Assembly (NCBI GenBank): GCA_038226175.1
Contig: JBBRQP010000059.1
Location: 1-19,307 of the forward strand
Reading direction: 5' to 3'
Length of the DNA: 19,307 nt
From: JBBRQP01 sp038226175
GTDB lineage: Bacteria; Cyanobacteriota; Cyanobacteriia; Gloeobacterales; Anthocerotibacteraceae
Shown here: positions 7,111-15,200 of the stretch, in pieces
How the letters are laid out: every line of letters begins with the position of its first letter
How positions within the stretch are numbered: the stretch's first letter is position 1
The notes under the pieces: model-generated
What the model was told of the DNA's origin: nothing
The model's input: only the letters and a program-made list of their open reading frames with translations
The model's database searches: none
Translations under genes and position numbers: made by a program

Positions 7111-8193
7111 TCAAAACCCCATCGCCTGAGCCACAGCCCCCAAATTTGGAGCCACAGTGCCCTGTTTGAGGCCAAAGCCCTTGAGAGCCGTGTCGGGATC
7201 CTTGAGGCCATTACCGGTCAAAACACAGACCACCTGAGCACCTTCTGGGAGTTGGTCTTGGCATTGCAACAATCCAGCCACCGAACTGGCACTTGCTGGT
7301 TCACAAAATACCCCCTCACGACGGGCCAAGAGCCGATAGGCATCAAGGATCTGCTCATCGGTGACCGCTTGGATGACACCGCCACTTTGCCGAGCAGCAC
7401 CAATTGCCATTACGCCACTCGCCGGATTACCGATCCGAATCGCCGTGGCAATAGTTTCGGGATTGGCAATCGGGATCACTTTGCCATGAATCAAGGCGGC
7501 GGCTCCTGCTGCCTCAAACCCCATCAGGCGGGGGCGATGAGGAATCAGATTTTTTTGATAAAACTGCGAGAATCCCATCCAATAAGCGGTGATATTACCG
7601 GCATTACCCACAGGGATGCACAACCAATCGGGAGCCGTACCCAATTGCTCACAGACCTCAAAGGCTGCTGTCTTTTGCCCTTCGAGCCGATAACGATTGA
7701 CTGAATTCACCAGCGTAATCGGATATTGATCAGCTACTTGGCGCACTAGAGCAAAAGCCTGGTCAAAATTACCCTCAATGGCAATTACCTCAGCCCCATA
7801 AATCAAGGCTTGCGCCAGCTTACCTAAAGCCACATAACCATCAGGTACCAAGACGAATACGCGCATCCCAGCCCGGCTACCGTAGGCTGCTGCCGCGGCT
7901 GAGGTGTTACCTGTACTAGCACAGACGATGGCCTGAGAACCCGCTTCTTTGGCCTTTGAGACCGCCATCGTCATGCCACGATCCTTAAAACTACCCGTGG
8001 GATTAAGTCCATCAAATTTGAGCCAAACTTTTACGCCCCGCCCGATCAGCTTTTCGAGATAGGGCGCTTGAATCAAAGGCGTATTGCCCTCACGCAGGGT
8101 GACGATCGGGGTTGCTGCTGTGATCGGTAGGTAATCTTGGTAAACCGTCAACAGACCGGGCCAGTCCTGAGCTTGGGTACGGGTCATTAACAT
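7111..8193 (-). CDS. thrC: threonine synthase (PLP-dependent)
   Basis: Converts O-phosphohomoserine to threonine, the last step of threonine synthesis. The 360-residue length fits the short bacterial class. The pyridoxal-phosphate lysine is K70 in GLNPTGSFKDRGMT. The substrate loop is CASTGNTSAAAAAYGSRAGM, the phosphate-binding loop is PVGNAGN at 194-200, and CVLTGNGLKDP lies near the C-terminus. REGNTPLIQAPYLEK at 34-48 is the usual N-terminal signature. Two start codons are close together: ATG at 8193 has AGGCG six bases upstream and is preferred, while ATG at 8187 would drop two residues. The gene follows the histidine kinase gene by 78 bases on the same strand and meets the rel gene tail to tail. 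Confidence 0.93.
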   Translation of the reverse strand: MLMTRTQAQDWPGLLTVYQDYLPITAATPIVTLREGNTPLIQAPYLEKLIGRGVKVWLKFDGLNPTGSFKDRGMTMAVSKAKEAGSQAIVCASTGNTSAAAAAYGSRAGMRVFVLVPDGYVALGKLAQALIYGAEVIAIEGNFDQAFALVRQVADQYPITLVNSVNRYRLEGQKTAAFEVCEQLGTAPDWLCIPVGNAGNITAYWMGFSQFYQKNLIPHRPRLMGFEAAGAAALIHGKVIPIANPETIATAIRIGNPASGVMAIGAARQSGGVIQAVTDEQILDAYRLLARREGVFCEPASASSVAGLLQCQDQLPEGAQVVCVLTGNGLKDPDTALKGFGLKQGTVAPNLGAVAQAMGF

Positions 8194-8271
8194 AGAGAAC
8201 GCCTGGAGCTAATCCCTCTATTGTCTCGAAAATCGGCGAAAATTGAACGAATATCTAAAAAACTACTCACG

Positions 8272-9444
8272 CTAACGTGGTTCTAGTTTGACCACACGCG
8301 GCCATTGCACCCGCGTCATAATCAGGCGTTCTGGGAATTCGAGAATAAAACGCGAACCTTTACCCAATTGTGATTCAACTTTGATCGACCCGCCATGGAG
8401 TCTAGCTAGACTATCGGTAATAAATAAACCCAATCCGGTACCGTTGTGTACGCCTTTGGTAGCAGAAAGTTGCGTGAAGGCTGTAAATAAGGTGGCTTGG
8501 TCTGGAGGGCTAATGCCTACCCCGGTATCCTCGACGATAAACTGCAAGTTTCCAGATTGCAAGGTGCGGGCACCTTTGGGCTTAACGCACCGTACAGATA
8601 GACGTACTGAGCCGGTTTCGGTAAATTTGATGGCATTGCCGATGAGATTGATCAGCATTTGCTTAAACCGTAATTCATCAGCCGCAATATACTGAATTGG
8701 CCGTGTAATGTGCAAACTAAGACTCAAGCCCTTACGTTCAGCGAGCGGTTGGCACAAACTCAAGCAAAATTCACATAGGTCGCGCACGCGCACCGTAGCG
8801 ATGTCCAGTTCAAGGCGTTCGGCTTGGAGGGTGGCTTGGGTTAGTAGATTATTTGATAACGCCAATACTAGGTCATCGGCTTCTTCGATTACATTGATGT
8901 AGGCAGCTTGTTTGGGAGTGAGTGTCCCATAGATCTCCTCGCGCAGGACTTTGGCTGCCATTTTGATATTGGTGAGAGGTCCACGCAAGTCATGACTAAC
9001 TTGAAGCAAAATTTCACGCTTATGCTCATTGATCTGGCTGAGTTCTTTGACTTGTTGCTCAAGACGGGCGTTATAACCCATGACTTCAAATAACAAAAGT
9101 AACATGCCCACTTGGTTAAGTTCGGCAAGGCAGCGGTCTCGCTGCAACGGTATCAGAACTTGCGGTAGACGAGTTTTAAATATGCCGTGAACTTGATCAC
9201 CATAAAAAAATTGAAATTGCTCAGTGTAGGAATGAGGTATATCGGATTGGACTTCGCTGAATTGGGCTAACTTGATTTCTCGATTATCTAGGGTTGTCCA
9301 AATAAAATCTCCTTCTAAAAAAGAACCGGAGTCAATAAGGTACCGTAAAGCCATAGTGCATCCGTCCTCAAGGGTGGCAGCTTTGGAGAGGTAAATATAG
9401 GGGGATGAATGATCTGAAAACGTATCGCTATTAAGGGGGAACAC
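8272..9444 (-). CDS. sensor histidine kinase with N-terminal GAF-like domain
   Basis: A 390-residue cytoplasmic kinase without membrane segments. The N-terminal 125 residues (ATLEDGCTMALRYLIDSGSF and onward) look like a GAF-type sensor; no bilin-binding cysteine motif is evident. A short helical linker (about 126-145) leads into the HisKA domain with the phosphorylated histidine H151 in QVSHDLRGPLTNI. The ATPase part has the N box LINLIGNAIKFTETG (N270), the G1 box VEDTGVGIS (D306), an F box around LFTAF, and the G2 box GTGLGLFI (335-342). No response regulator is next to it, so the partner is elsewhere. The GTG start at 9444 is preferred over the ATG at 9354 because the latter would cut the first helix of the sensor domain and because a TATAAT box lies 24 bases upstream of 9444. 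Confidence 0.88.
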   Translation of the reverse strand: MFPLNSDTFSDHSSPYIYLSKAATLEDGCTMALRYLIDSGSFLEGDFIWTTLDNREIKLAQFSEVQSDIPHSYTEQFQFFYGDQVHGIFKTRLPQVLIPLQRDRCLAELNQVGMLLLLFEVMGYNARLEQQVKELSQINEHKREILLQVSHDLRGPLTNIKMAAKVLREEIYGTLTPKQAAYINVIEEADDLVLALSNNLLTQATLQAERLELDIATVRVRDLCEFCLSLCQPLAERKGLSLSLHITRPIQYIAADELRFKQMLINLIGNAIKFTETGSVRLSVRCVKPKGARTLQSGNLQFIVEDTGVGISPPDQATLFTAFTQLSATKGVHNGTGLGLFITDSLARLHGGSIKVESQLGKGSRFILEFPERLIMTRVQWPRVVKLEPR

Positions 9445-9468
9445 AGCGTTACTCTGTGATTTATCTAG

Positions 9469-9474
9469 ATTATA
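9469..9474 (-). promoter_or_regulatory. candidate -10 box (TATAAT) for the histidine kinase gene
   Basis: On the minus strand a perfect TATAAT lies 24 bases upstream of the GTG start at 9444, which would give a leader of under 20 bases. No good -35 hexamer is found 16-18 bases further upstream, so it would be an activator-dependent or type 2 promoter. A short arm of an inverted repeat (ATTTACG, 9492-9498) sits where a -35 element would be. Confidence 0.4.
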
Positions 9475-9491
9475 GGCTAGGTCTTGTCCCC

Positions 9492-9526
9492 ATTTACGTA
9501 GTTCCTAAGGCTATGAATCCGTAAAT
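9492..9526. promoter_or_regulatory. inverted repeat ATTTACG / CGTAAAT in the divergent intergenic region
   Basis: Perfect 7-base arms at 9492-9498 and 9520-9526 with a 21-base spacer. The right arm shares TCCGTAA (9518-9524) with two further copies at 9574-9580 and 9678-9684, all on the plus strand. The arms overlap the -35 area of the kinase promoter candidate. Interpreted as a possible regulator-binding site. Confidence 0.3.
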
Positions 9527-9568
9527 CTCCAAACACCTTCAGTAGTCTGTAACTTGGTAGAATTACAG

Positions 9569-9598
9569 TTTAATCCGTAATATTACTGATATATTAAA
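9569..9598. promoter_or_regulatory. nested dyad around GTAATATTAC
   Basis: A perfect 10-base palindrome GTAATATTAC (9577-9586) is enclosed by the arms TTTAAT (9569-9574) and ATTAAA (9593-9598). The core CCGTAATATTACTGATAT (9575-9592) recurs in closely similar form, CCGTAATAATACTGTATC, at 9679-9696. AT-rich DNA makes chance symmetry more likely, so confidence is modest. Confidence 0.35.
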
Positions 9599-9651
9599 TG
9601 ATAAAATTAAGTTACTATTTTTTTGTCAGGAGATCAGCTAAACAACTCATC

Positions 9652-9695
9652 ATACAGTATTAGCTGGTAAGAATGCTTCCGTAATAATACTGTAT
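9652..9695 (+). promoter_or_regulatory. 11-base perfect inverted repeat in the leader of the repeat-protein gene
   Basis: ATACAGTATTA at 9652-9662 is the exact reverse complement of TAATACTGTAT at 9685-9695, separated by 22 bases. It ends 24 bases before the ATG at 9720 and just before the GAGGA ribosome site (9711-9715). If transcribed it could fold into an 11-base-pair stem; as DNA it could be a two-site operator. It is not a terminator, since no U run follows. The right arm overlaps the second CCGTAATA copy. Confidence 0.45.
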
Positions 9696-9719
9696 CCCTA
9701 CCAACTCAGTGAGGACACC

Positions 9720-10370
9720 ATGAATACGATTTTACGTTTTTCTTTGAGCGGTTTGCTACTATCTACAGTGTCTATGCTTTCTGCCGCAAAAGCGTTGGAT
9801 GCTGACTTTGCATTGCCTCCTCTGGATATTTACGAACAATGCAGCAACCCCCGGGTCTCGCAAAATCCCGTACGTTCTGCTTTTTGCTCTAGGGTGGTTT
9901 TCACGTACGTTTGTCCTCAACTTGAAAGTATTACTACGGAAATTACCGATCCTGAAGTTTTGGCCTGGGATAATGCTTGTGCCGAATGGGAAGCAAGTGG
10001 TGCTTCTACTAATAGAATTGCTCCCGCTCCTCCAGCTGTGAAAGGCGGCAGTGTTGATAAGGTTATTCTTCCTCCCCCAGCTGTACATGGTGGATCTACT
10101 AACAAAGTTATTCTGCCTCCTCCAGCAGCAGCAGGGACTGTTTCTACCAATAAAGTTATTCTGCCTCCCCCGGCAGTAGCAGGGACTGTTTCTACTAACA
10201 AAGTCATCCTTCCTCCCCCGGCAGTAGCAGGAACTGTCTCTACCAATAAAGTCATCCTTCCTCCTCCGGCAGTAGCAGGAACTGTCTTTACCAATAAAGT
10301 CATCCTTCCTCCCCCGGCAGCAGCAGGAACTGTTTCTACTAATAAAGTTATTCTGCCTCCCCCGGCTTAA
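9720..10370 (+). CDS. secreted repeat protein with Pro-rich STNKVILPPPA repeats
   Basis: 216 residues that I do not recognise as a known family. Residues 1-26 look like a signal peptide (FSLSGLLLSTVSMLSAAKA, cleavage likely after AKA). A 70-residue region follows with four cysteines (C41, C56, C65, C87), enough for two disulfides. From S96 to the last residue the protein is eight tandem units: two of 15 residues, five of 16 and a final one of 11. The consensus is STNKVILPPPAVAGTV, and the chain stops exactly after PPPA of the eighth unit. Such Pro/Ala-rich extended repeats suit a cell-surface or extracellular stalk or wall-binding part, but that is inference. The ribosome site GAGGA is well placed. 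A strong terminator begins 7 bases after the stop codon. The gene is divergent from the histidine kinase. Confidence 0.75.
   Translation: MNTILRFSLSGLLLSTVSMLSAAKALDADFALPPLDIYEQCSNPRVSQNPVRSAFCSRVVFTYVCPQLESITTEITDPEVLAWDNACAEWEASGASTNRIAPAPPAVKGGSVDKVILPPPAVHGGSTNKVILPPPAAAGTVSTNKVILPPPAVAGTVSTNKVILPPPAVAGTVSTNKVILPPPAVAGTVFTNKVILPPPAAAGTVSTNKVILPPPA
10005..10367 (+). repeat. eight in-frame tandem repeats, 45-48 base period
   Basis: Units start at codons for residues 96, 111, 126, 142, 158, 174, 190 and 206. The first two are 45 bases and the most divergent (STNRIAPAPPAVKGG, SVDKVILPPPAVHGG). Units 3-7 are 48 bases and almost identical in protein, with scattered silent changes (for example ATTCTGCCTCC against ATCCTTCCTCC). 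The last is 33 bases. The homogeneity of the later units points to recent expansion or gene conversion, so copy number may vary between strains. Confidence 0.9.
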
Positions 10371-10377
10371 TGAATTT

Positions 10378-10422
10378 AAAACAAACCCCCTTGGAATTGT
10401 CCTCTCCAAGGGGGTTTGTTTT
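10378..10422. terminator. bidirectional intrinsic terminator
   Basis: AAAACAAACCCCCTTGGA (10378-10395) and TCCAAGGGGGTTTGTTTT (10405-10422) are perfect 18-base inverted repeats with a 9-base loop. The stem has a GC-rich CCCCC/GGGGG core, and ends in A-rich and T-rich arms, so a U-run follows the hairpin on both strands. It lies 7 bases after the repeat-protein gene and 20 bases after the end of the convergent TPR-type gene, and would stop transcription from both. Confidence 0.93.
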
Positions 10423-10442
10423 GTTAGTAAGAAGAAATTAAT

Positions 10443-11504
10443 CTATGCAACCTGAGCTTTTTCAGATTGTTGAACTAGATGTAACAGTTGACGTCGTTGT
10501 ACAGAGTTCCAATACCCAAAATCCAAAGGTACCGACTCATTCATTTTTGAGATCCATTGGCTTGCAGCACTCACAGCCAAATCTTTTCTAATACGTAACA
10601 AGGTATTCCACTCTGTAGTGTGATCCCAAAGCGGGTTAAAGGAATTTTCACTGCCAAAGACTTTATCTTCCAACAGTTGTTGACCTCGAATTGCAAATTG
10701 TTTTGATTTGAGAAAATTACCAGCAGATTCAAAAATCCGAGCTTGGGCAATTAATACTTCAGCTGTTTGCGATGTATTAAAACTTTCTTCGTAGCAAGTA
10801 AATGCTTGGGACGTTTGTCCTTGTAGTTCATAATTCATGCCTGTTCTGTATAGAGCCTGAGCGAGGCGGTCTCCTTCTTGGCTCTCTTGCATACGAATAA
10901 AGAAACTAGAAGCTAGTTCATACTGTCCTGTGTACATATAAGCGTAACCAAGGTTTCCACACAGGCTGAAGTTATCTAATTGAATCTCAGGAGGAAGCTC
11001 CACCGCCAATGCCTTGTGATAAAAACCAATAGCAGCTTGCCAATCTTCAGCCACAGACCTAATACCTGCCACGCCTTCTAGCGCATATCGCTGTAAGTGG
11101 GGTACGCCTGCAAAACGTGAGGTTTGAATGGCTTTATCATAATTCTCTTGGGCTTTACCAAAATTACCCACACTTAACTCCAAGTGACCAAAGTTAATCA
11201 ATAGGCGAGAAAGTAAGACTGTATTTTGGAGCTTTTGTCCTTGATAGACGTTCAGGGCTTGCTCATACCAAGGGCGCGAGGCATAACACTTAGGTGAGAT
11301 ATAGTAGATATTAGCAATTTCCAGCAAAAATAAGCATTCCTGTTCTTGGTCACCAATCGCCCGCGCCAAAGCCGTAGCCCCTTGTAACTCAGTTAAAGCT
11401 AGATCATATTTTTGGCATTGGACATACTCTTTTGCCTTGGCTTGAATTTCAGCATACGGAATGATGGTTTGACGCGCCATGAGATTCACATTAGATGGGT
11501 TCAT
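10443..11504 (-). CDS. TPR-like repeat protein
   Basis: 353 residues made almost wholly of helix pairs of tetratricopeptide type: KYDLALTELQGATALARAIG, then ASRPWYEQALNVYQGQ, VGNFGKAQENYDKAIQTSRF, EDWQAAIGFYHKALAVE, TGQYELASSFFIRMQES and LQGQTSQAFTCYEESFNTS. Each has the W/Y-x-x-A-x-x-x-Y/F-x-x-A spacing. Such proteins act as protein-binding scaffolds; the partner is unknown. There is no signal peptide, so it is probably cytoplasmic. The frame extends up to a TTG at 11552 with no clear ribosome site. I chose the ATG at 11504; the ATG at 11480 (MARQTIIPYAEIQ) is equally possible. It is last in the minus-strand run after the DUF1995 gene and ends just before the bidirectional terminator. Confidence 0.75.
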   Translation of the reverse strand: MNPSNVNLMARQTIIPYAEIQAKAKEYVQCQKYDLALTELQGATALARAIGDQEQECLFLLEIANIYYISPKCYASRPWYEQALNVYQGQKLQNTVLLSRLLINFGHLELSVGNFGKAQENYDKAIQTSRFAGVPHLQRYALEGVAGIRSVAEDWQAAIGFYHKALAVELPPEIQLDNFSLCGNLGYAYMYTGQYELASSFFIRMQESQEGDRLAQALYRTGMNYELQGQTSQAFTCYEESFNTSQTAEVLIAQARIFESAGNFLKSKQFAIRGQQLLEDKVFGSENSFNPLWDHTTEWNTLLRIRKDLAVSAASQWISKMNESVPLDFGYWNSVQRRQLLHLVQQSEKAQVA

Positions 11505-11580
11505 AGGCACAATAACAAAAATTTTCTGTAATGCTATCCGTAATCTCCACAATTAAGCGCAATTTTTTCTGCGCCCACGG

Positions 11581-12282
11581 TTAACTATCCCATTCTTGGA
11601 AGTATTTAGGGCCATTCCAGAAAGCATTAAATCGCTCAGGGAGACTAACCTGAGGTTGTTGAGACAAAATTTGCTTCAGTTGGCCTGTGCTAAATGGTAA
11701 ATCTTGGGTTGCTAGTAAGCGTGTAGTTGCGCCAGTGTAATACCAGAGCTGCCAAGGCTGAGGATAGGCACGGTGAATAACCAAGGGTTGAAACCGCAAA
11801 GCTTGTAGATAATAGACGACGGTAAGTTGTTCGCGTAAAGCCGTGCGTTCTTTTTCGGCACCGCGTCCGATACCGATCATCCCTGGAGCTTCGGGCCAAC
11901 TGTTAACCATCAGTAAAGGTTTATCGGCTGCAGATTTCCAAAATCGCTGAGTCGGTGTCATCTCAAGCGAACTCGCGTCCATGAGGAGCATCATTTGCCA
12001 GTCACGACGGTCAAGATAGGTCATCGCCTCCCCGCCATCTAGTAGTAGCCAATCGCCCTCACCCCACTCGATTTCTCCGAGTCCGGCATTGCCCGTACCA
12101 AAAACTGCCACAAATGGTGTAACCAACTCTGTCAGCAAGGGTTTGAGCAGCGCTGGGCTAGTCCGCCGAAAATTTTGGACATCGATCACCAGACGTTTAT
12201 GCCCGTCGGCGAGAGCTTGCTGGAGGCTAGCTTTGGCTTGACGGGCATAGGCACTAAAACTCAAGGGCAGGGGCGTTGTCAC
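11581..12282 (-). CDS. DUF1995 protein (LPA3-like)
   Basis: 233 residues with the DUF1995 pattern of cyanobacteria and plastids: a KRLVIDVQNFRRTSPALLKP opening, FGTGNAGLGEIEWGEG, MMLLMDASSLEMTPTQ, the conserved LLMVNSWPEAPGMIGIGRGA, and a C-terminal LVIHRAYPQPWQLWY followed by the final RFNAFWNGPKYFQEW. A chloroplast relative, LPA3, is needed for photosystem II accumulation; the bacterial role is not established. The protein has no signal peptide and is probably cytoplasmic. Its GTG start lies 3 bases after the rpoC2 stop codon (ends at 12286) and has no strong ribosome site of its own, which suggests translation coupled to rpoC2. The family call is fairly firm; a function in photosystem assembly is inference. 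Confidence 0.75.
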   Translation of the reverse strand: MTTPLPLSFSAYARQAKASLQQALADGHKRLVIDVQNFRRTSPALLKPLLTELVTPFVAVFGTGNAGLGEIEWGEGDWLLLDGGEAMTYLDRRDWQMMLLMDASSLEMTPTQRFWKSAADKPLLMVNSWPEAPGMIGIGRGAEKERTALREQLTVVYYLQALRFQPLVIHRAYPQPWQLWYYTGATTRLLATQDLPFSTGQLKQILSQQPQVSLPERFNAFWNGPKYFQEWDS

Positions 12283-12285
12283 AAG

Positions 12286-15200
12286 TTATTCGTCGTCGTC
12301 AACCTCAGGAACCACCCCTTCTAAGTCATCCACTAGACCTTCACCAATCAGCGACTCGACAAGACTAGGTCGCCAAGCGACTTGCGGTGGGAAAAGTTCA
12401 GCCGGATCTCTGATATCTAGGTCATCTTCGAGTGGTGCGATCTCATCAAGGGGTTCTTCGTAGCTATTGAAACCAGTCCCTGCCGGGATCAAGCGACCGA
12501 TGATCACGTTTTCTTTGAGACCACGCAACCAATCAGATTTGCCCTCAATTGCCGCTTCGGTCAGGACACGGGTCGTCTCTTGGAATGAGGCTGCTGAGAT
12601 AAACGAGTCGGTATTGAGGGATGCCTTGGTGATACCCAACAGTACAGGAGTGCACTGAGAGGGCGCCCCACCCGTAATCGCCATCGCTTCATTCATCTGG
12701 TCAACTTGACGTAGTTCGACCAATTCACCCGGCAGCAAGGTGGTATCCCCACCATCATCTATCCGCACCTTAGAGGTCATCTGGCGAACAATCACTTCGA
12801 CGTGACGATCAGAGATTTCGACGCCCTGCGAGCAGTAAACTGACTGAACCTCATCAACGAGATAACGTTGTACTTCTTCGATCCCGCGTTGGATGCCATA
12901 ACGGTCAGTAAAAACGCGTAGGATATCATGCGGGTTGGCTGGGCCATCGGTGACTGGTTCGCCAGCACCAACATCTTGCCCATCACTAACAATGATATTT
13001 TGACCAGGAGACAGCGTGTAATCGCGGATTAAGCCATCGGCTTCCACAATTTGTAGTTGGTAAGAGTCGTCGTTATTGCGAGTGATGCGGGCGGTACCTT
13101 CACGTTCAGCCAACAAAGACATTTCTTTAGGCTTACGGGCTTCGAGTAATTCCTCAACCCGAGGTAAACCTTGAATAATGTCACCGGTTTTGGCGCGTTC
13201 GTAGACCAGTAGTGATAGGTTGTCACCCCGTTGAATTAGGTCACTGTCATCTACCAGCAGGATCGCCCCACCTGAGATCAGGTAAGGACGTGCCCGACGT
13301 AAGACCAGTTGACCATCTTCTATGCTCTGAATTTCGCCAGATTCGGGGGCTAGAACGGTTGTGCCGCCTTGGCTGCCGAGGGCATCATTTTTACGAATCA
13401 GGTGTTTGGGCTTGAGATCAGTTTTGGTAATCGGTACCGTTAACATATCTTCTTCAGCAACCAGCAAGATCCGACGTACGGCGCTCTGAGTAAAGGAAAC
13501 CCCTTGAACACGTCCCGAGCCTTTAGCTAAAATCTCAGTTCGAGCAATCTCAGCACCGGGCGGGATGCGCTCGCCATCTTGTACCAAAATCCGGGTACGC
13601 GTACTGCCGCTGACTTGATCCGCCACATTGTCGCTACGCACCAGCAAGGTTTCGAGAATTACCATTTGCAGCAAATGGGTATCAGGCTCTGCGCCTTCGA
13701 TCAATTCAATATCGGCTGCCAAGAGGGAAGTTTGTTCATCCACATCCAGGGCAAGCTGAGTCTTGAGCAGATCGACGCCATCCACAGATTTGACCCGTTC
13801 ACCATCACGGTAAGGAATGCGTTGCACAACCTTAAGACGAATACCCATGCCTTCTTGGGAAATCACAGCTTGGCTAGGCACCGCAGGCTGAGCATTCACT
13901 GGATATTCGATCACAGGACGTAGTAGTACGGCTAAGCCCTCGGGGGTCTCAATGTGCTCGACATAGCGCAAGTCGTTGATGACAATCCCTTCCATGACTT
14001 CGGTGCCCGGGTAGGCCAAGGTCTCGTGAGCCACTTTGACCGCAGCAGGGTCATGGATTAGATGCAAGTCGCCGGGACGGATAATCAGTTCGCGTAAAAT
14101 ATCGTTGCGCTGGAGTACGCCGACGACACCGCTAGTCTGACAGTAGATATCTTTGACAATGTTACTACCGGCTTCGACAAATTGTCCGTCTTCTACTTCA
14201 AGTAGAGAGATATCTTTGTTAACTTCGTGAGTTTCTTCAGGAATCCACAGCAAGGTGCCGTCTTTGGTGATTTCATAGCCCTGCTTGGAGCGGGACTTAG
14301 AAATTTCCAAGCCTGAGAATTTGAGAATGCCCCCGGTCTTGGTGCGGTAACGGTCGTCCACCATTTCGGCTACCACGTTACCGTTGTAAACCTTGCTACC
14401 CGGTGTGGCTTTAAGGATAAAACTCTGGCCACTTTGGGTAACTAGGGTAAAGTGTTCGCGTCCTTTTGATTTTTCTTCGCGTACTTGGGCTTTATCGAGC
14501 ACCAAAGATGCCGTGATCACTTCTACTTCACGACCGCCCTTGATATCAGTATCTTTGACCCGGACTTGACCGCCACGTTCACTGACGAGGCGCGTTTGCG
14601 CCAAGGTACCATTTTTCTCAACTAAGTCACCTTCTTCGACTAGCGCTTCAGCTCCGGGCGGCAGGTTATAGACCTGACCTGAGAGAATCCACAGTAAACC
14701 AGAGCGGGCAGCGGATTTGGTTTCGTTACCCTGACGGTCAGTTTTGATCTCAGCTACGAGCTCTGAGGCAAAACGCACTTGACCCGCCAAGTCGGAAGTA
14801 ACGTCTTTAGTGGCTTTTTCTGTAGTCTTACGGGCTGTCTTACCTGAGGCCGCAACTTCGGCTAAGCGTTCTGCGGTGGTGACCGTTTGACCCGGTTTGA
14901 CATAAATCGTGGCACCTTGGGAGATCAATTCCTCTTGGAGGCTACCATCAGCAGCGGTCACGGTGAGCAAGCCCGGTTGATCCACAAGCAATGCTTCATC
15001 GCCATGACGGGTACGGAAATTACGGCTACGCAAGTTGGCGTTAAAAGATACTACGCCGTCCGCTTTGGCCTGAATCATTTTGGCGATATCAGCGGTAAAT
15101 ACCCCACCCGTGTGGAAAGTCCGCATCGTCAGCTGAGTTCCCGGTTCACCAATCGACTGCGCTGCGATAATGCCGACGGCTTCACCGATATCGACTAGAT

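Noticed and set aside
7252..7704. Plus-strand frame of 150 codons inside thrC
   Set aside because: It lies wholly opposite a clear threonine synthase and resembles nothing known.
8255..8284. Possible terminator after the histidine kinase gene (CACG-TTAG-CGTG then a T run on the minus strand)
   Set aside because: The stem is only four base pairs and the T run begins several bases after it; too weak to call, though some attenuation before thrC is possible.
10005..10367. CRISPR-like array
   Set aside because: The repeats are contiguous, in frame and protein-coding without unique spacers, so this is a coding tandem repeat.
9759..10409. Long minus-strand open frames opposite the repeat-protein gene (9759-10409 and 9917-10303)
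   Set aside because: The tandem repeat lacks stop codons in several frames, so any frame crossing it stays open. These frames have no export signal, run into the terminator hairpin or lack ribosome sites, and encode Arg/Gly-rich or repetitive chains without known pattern.
13579..13923. Plus-strand frame of 114 codons inside rpoC2
   Set aside because: It is a shadow of a highly conserved gene on the other strand and shows no protein family features.
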